Shown one piece after another: positions 62,217-64,000 of a stretch of 64,000 nt of DNA (positions within the stretch are counted from its first letter, which is position 1; the number at the start of each line of letters is the position of its first letter). The translations under genes were made by a program, and so were the position numbers. The notes under the pieces were generated by a model that saw nothing but the letters and a program-made list of their open reading frames with translations, did no database searches and was not told the DNA's origin. Location: contig NZ_JAHCDI010000004.1 of assembly GCF_019697375.1 (NCBI RefSeq), positions 1,227,324-1,291,323 on the forward strand, read 5' to 3'. Source of the DNA: Micromonospora tarapacensis. GTDB lineage: Bacteria; Actinomycetota; Actinomycetes; Mycobacteriales; Micromonosporaceae.

Positions 62217-63547
62217 CCGATCCCGGCACCGGCCGGAGTGCCGAGCAACTACGCGGCTGGATCGCCGCGGAGCTGGACCGCACCCGGGCCCGAAGCGCAC
62301 TGCTGACCGAGGCCGTGGATGACGGTGACCTGGTGCGCCAGCACTCGCCGTTGATGTCGCCACTGGTCTGGGACCTGGCCCACGTGGGCAACCAGGAGGA
62401 GATCTGGCTGGTTCGGGACGTCGGGGGGCGGGAGCCCGTCCGGCGCGACATCGATGACCTGTACGACGCCTTCAAACAGCCGCGCCGGGACCGTCCGTCG
62501 CTGCCGCTGCTGCCGCCCGCGCAGGCGCGAGCCTACGTGGCCACCGTCCGGGACAAGGTGTACGACCTGCTGGACGGGGTGGTCTTCGACAGTCGCCGGT
62601 TGGTCGCCGACGGCTTCGCCTTCGGCATGGTCGTGCAGCACGAACAGCAGCACGACGAGACCATGCTCGCCACCCACCAGCTGCGCTCCGGGCCCGCGGT
62701 GCTGCGCTCGCCGCCGCCGCCCGAGCCGAGTGCCCGGGTGCCCGCCGAGGTGCTGGTGCCGGCCGGCCCCTTCGTCATGGGCACCGACGCCGACCCGTGG
62801 GCGCTGGACAACGAGCGCCCGGCTCACCGGGTGGACCTGCCCGCGTACGCGATCGACGCCGCGCCGGTGACCAACGGGGCGTACCGCGGGTTCATCGCCG
62901 ACGGCGGCTACGACGAGCCCCGCTGGTGGAGCGAGGCGGGCTGGCGACACCGCTGCGCGGCCGCGCTGAGCGCGCCGATGCACTGGCGGCGCGACGGCGA
63001 CGGCTGGGCGTACCAACGCTTCGGCCGTTGGGATCCGGTCCGCGACGACGAGCCGGTGGTGCACGTCTGCTTCCACGAGGCGCAGGCGTACGCCGCCTGG
63101 GCCGGCAGGCGACTGCCCAGCGAGGCGGAGTGGGAGAAGGCGGCCCGCTGGGACCCGACCACCGGTCGCTCCCGCCGCTATCCGTGGGGCGACGACGAGC
63201 CGACCGCGACCCACGCCAACCTGGGGCAGCGGCACCTGTGGCCGGCTCCGGTCGGCGCCTACCCGGCCGGTGCCTCGCCGCTCGGCGTGCACCAGCTCGT
63301 CGGCGACGTGTGGGAGTGGACCGCCACCCCGTTCCGGGGATATCCGGGCTTCGCCGCGTTCCCCTACCGGGAGTACTCCGAGGTCTTCTTCGGCGACGAC
63401 TACCAGGTCCTGCGGGGCGGTTCGTTCGGTACCGACCGGGCCGCCTGCCGGGGCACGTTCCGCAACTGGGACTACCCCATCCGCCGGCAGATCTTCAGCG
63501 GCTTCCGGTGCGCCCGGGACGCCCGCCCCGACGAGGCGCGCCCGTGA
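62213..63547 (+). CDS. egtB: Ergothioneine biosynthesis sulfoxide synthase EgtB
   Basis: The non-heme iron enzyme couples hercynine with gamma-glutamylcysteine and O2 to form the sulfoxide. An N-terminal DinB-like domain carries the iron-binding HEQQHDE (HX3HXE pattern) and an earlier His in HVGNQEE. The C-terminal FGE-sulfatase-like domain has VPAGPFVMGTDADPW, AEWEKAARWDP and the terminal GGSFGTD...RNWDYPIRRQIFSGFRCARD. GTG 62213 overlaps egtA by four bases. 444 aa is standard. Confidence 0.96.
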   Translation: MTDPGTGRSAEQLRGWIAAELDRTRARSALLTEAVDDGDLVRQHSPLMSPLVWDLAHVGNQEEIWLVRDVGGREPVRRDIDDLYDAFKQPRRDRPSLPLLPPAQARAYVATVRDKVYDLLDGVVFDSRRLVADGFAFGMVVQHEQQHDETMLATHQLRSGPAVLRSPPPPEPSARVPAEVLVPAGPFVMGTDADPWALDNERPAHRVDLPAYAIDAAPVTNGAYRGFIADGGYDEPRWWSEAGWRHRCAAALSAPMHWRRDGDGWAYQRFGRWDPVRDDEPVVHVCFHEAQAYAAWAGRRLPSEAEWEKAARWDPTTGRSRRYPWGDDEPTATHANLGQRHLWPAPVGAYPAGASPLGVHQLVGDVWEWTATPFRGYPGFAAFPYREYSEVFFGDDYQVLRGGSFGTDRAACRGTFRNWDYPIRRQIFSGFRCARDARPDEARP

Positions 63548-63570
63548 CGGGCCTGGACCGGGTCGCCTGA
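63544..63570 (+). other. Eight-codon mini-ORF between egtB and egtC
   Basis: GTG 63544 (overlapping the egtB TGA as GTGA) opens VTGLDRVA and stops with a TGA that overlaps the egtC ATG (TGATG). It may pass ribosomes from egtB to egtC. Chance is possible given its size. Confidence 0.25.
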
Positions 63571-64000
63571 TGTGCCGACATCTGGCCTACCTCGGGCCGC
63601 CGGTGTTCCTGCGCGAGTTGCTGTTCGACCCGCCCCACTCGCTGCTGCGCCAGTCCTGGGCGCCGCGCGACATGCGCGGCGGCGGGACGATCAACGCCGA
63701 CGGGTTCGGCGTCGGCTGGTACCCGGACGGCGGCCTGCCGGTGCGGTACCGGCGTGCCCAGCCGATCTGGAGCGACCCGACCATCGCCGAACTCGCGGCG
63801 GTCACCTCGGCCGGCGCGGTGCTGGCCGCGGTCCGCTCGGCCACGGTCGGCATGGCGGTCGTCGACGCCGCCGCCGCGCCGTTCGCCGAGGGACGGTGGC
63901 TGTTCTCGCACAACGGCGTGGTGCGCGGCTGGCCGGATTCGGTGGTGCCGCTCGCCGCCGCGCTGCCGGTGCGGGATCTGCTCACGCTCGACGTGAGCAC
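63570..64000 (+). CDS. egtC: Ergothioneine biosynthesis gamma-glutamyl hydrolase EgtC, partial
   Basis: It is a class II glutamine amidotransferase-fold hydrolase that removes glutamate from the sulfoxide intermediate. The nucleophile Cys2 is in MCRHLAYLGPPVFL. NADGFGVGWYPDG, AAVRSATVGMAV and GRWLFSHNGVVRGW are the typical glutaminase motifs. The frame is open to the window end after about 143 codons; the C-terminal part lies outside. egtD and egtE would be expected next. Confidence 0.93.
   Translation, partial: MCRHLAYLGPPVFLRELLFDPPHSLLRQSWAPRDMRGGGTINADGFGVGWYPDGGLPVRYRRAQPIWSDPTIAELAAVTSAGAVLAAVRSATVGMAVVDAAAAPFAEGRWLFSHNGVVRGWPDSVVPLAAALPVRDLLTLDVS

Overview
This 64 kb window is high-G+C actinobacterial DNA, most likely from a Micromonospora-like member of the Micromonosporaceae. 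The evidence is the codon use, an Lsr2 nucleoid protein, an AfsR/SARP-type regulator, a DUF574 methyltransferase, a Lon protease behind a HAIR-like site and an egtA-egtB-egtC ergothioneine operon. I saw no rRNA, tRNA or CRISPR array.

Layout. 0-4.5 kb: an unrecognised large protein that runs off the left edge (minus strand), a divergent unknown gene and a ROK regulator. 4.6-9 kb: xylulokinase with a coupled leader ORF, an acetamidase/formamidase, and a TetR regulator divergent from a zinc-independent MDR oxidoreductase. 9-17.3 kb: a repeat-bearing secreted protein divergent from a 1017-aa SARP/NB-ARC/TPR regulator, decayed PhoX-like DNA, methionine aminopeptidase divergent from a small HTH protein, and an ECF42-type sigma factor (frameshifted) facing a DGPF/YCII protein.

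17.3-28.7 kb holds a compact, probably biosynthetic locus. Two divergent units start from a 63-bp interval carrying a perfect 18-bp palindrome. Leftward lie a flavin monooxygenase-like protein and an AMP-dependent acyl/aryl ligase. Rightward lie an MIO-type aromatic amino acid ammonia-lyase (or aminomutase) with a His-Leu selectivity pair, a second paralogous flavoprotein, an FMN alpha-hydroxyacid oxidase and an atypical P450. A DUF574 methyltransferase and a two-component system flank it. I do not recognise this combination as a characterised pathway.

28.7-36.9 kb looks like an inserted island. By eye it is less G+C-rich, it is bordered on one side by a truncated ISAs1-type transposase and on the other by decayed DNA. 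It carries a tightly overlapping minus-strand operon: resolvase-like protein, HATPase, tiny ORF, dTMP-kinase-like P-loop protein, Gfo/Idh dehydrogenase, DegT aminotransferase, Nudix. Divergent from it are an XRE/TPR regulator and a 5-formyl-THF cyclo-ligase-like protein. The Gfo/Idh plus DegT pair suggests oxidation then transamination of a sugar or cyclitol hydroxyl. The product is unknown.

36.9-64 kb is mostly chromosomal housekeeping and secreted proteins: PHP-domain protein, truncated HtrA, aldo/keto reductase with TetR, BtuF-like protein, Lsr2, Lon, DEAD helicase, an M15-like/asparagine-synthetase pair, MerR, LVIVD and DUF305 secreted proteins sharing a CRP-type site, a nucleotide-sugar dehydrogenase, a membrane Ser/Thr kinase, an ECF sigma factor with a membrane partner, and the egt operon.

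Four otherwise well-conserved genes (sigma factor, ligase, lon, Ser/Thr kinase) each need exactly one extra G or C in a homopolymer run to restore the family reading frame. Sequencing or assembly error is as likely as real mutation.
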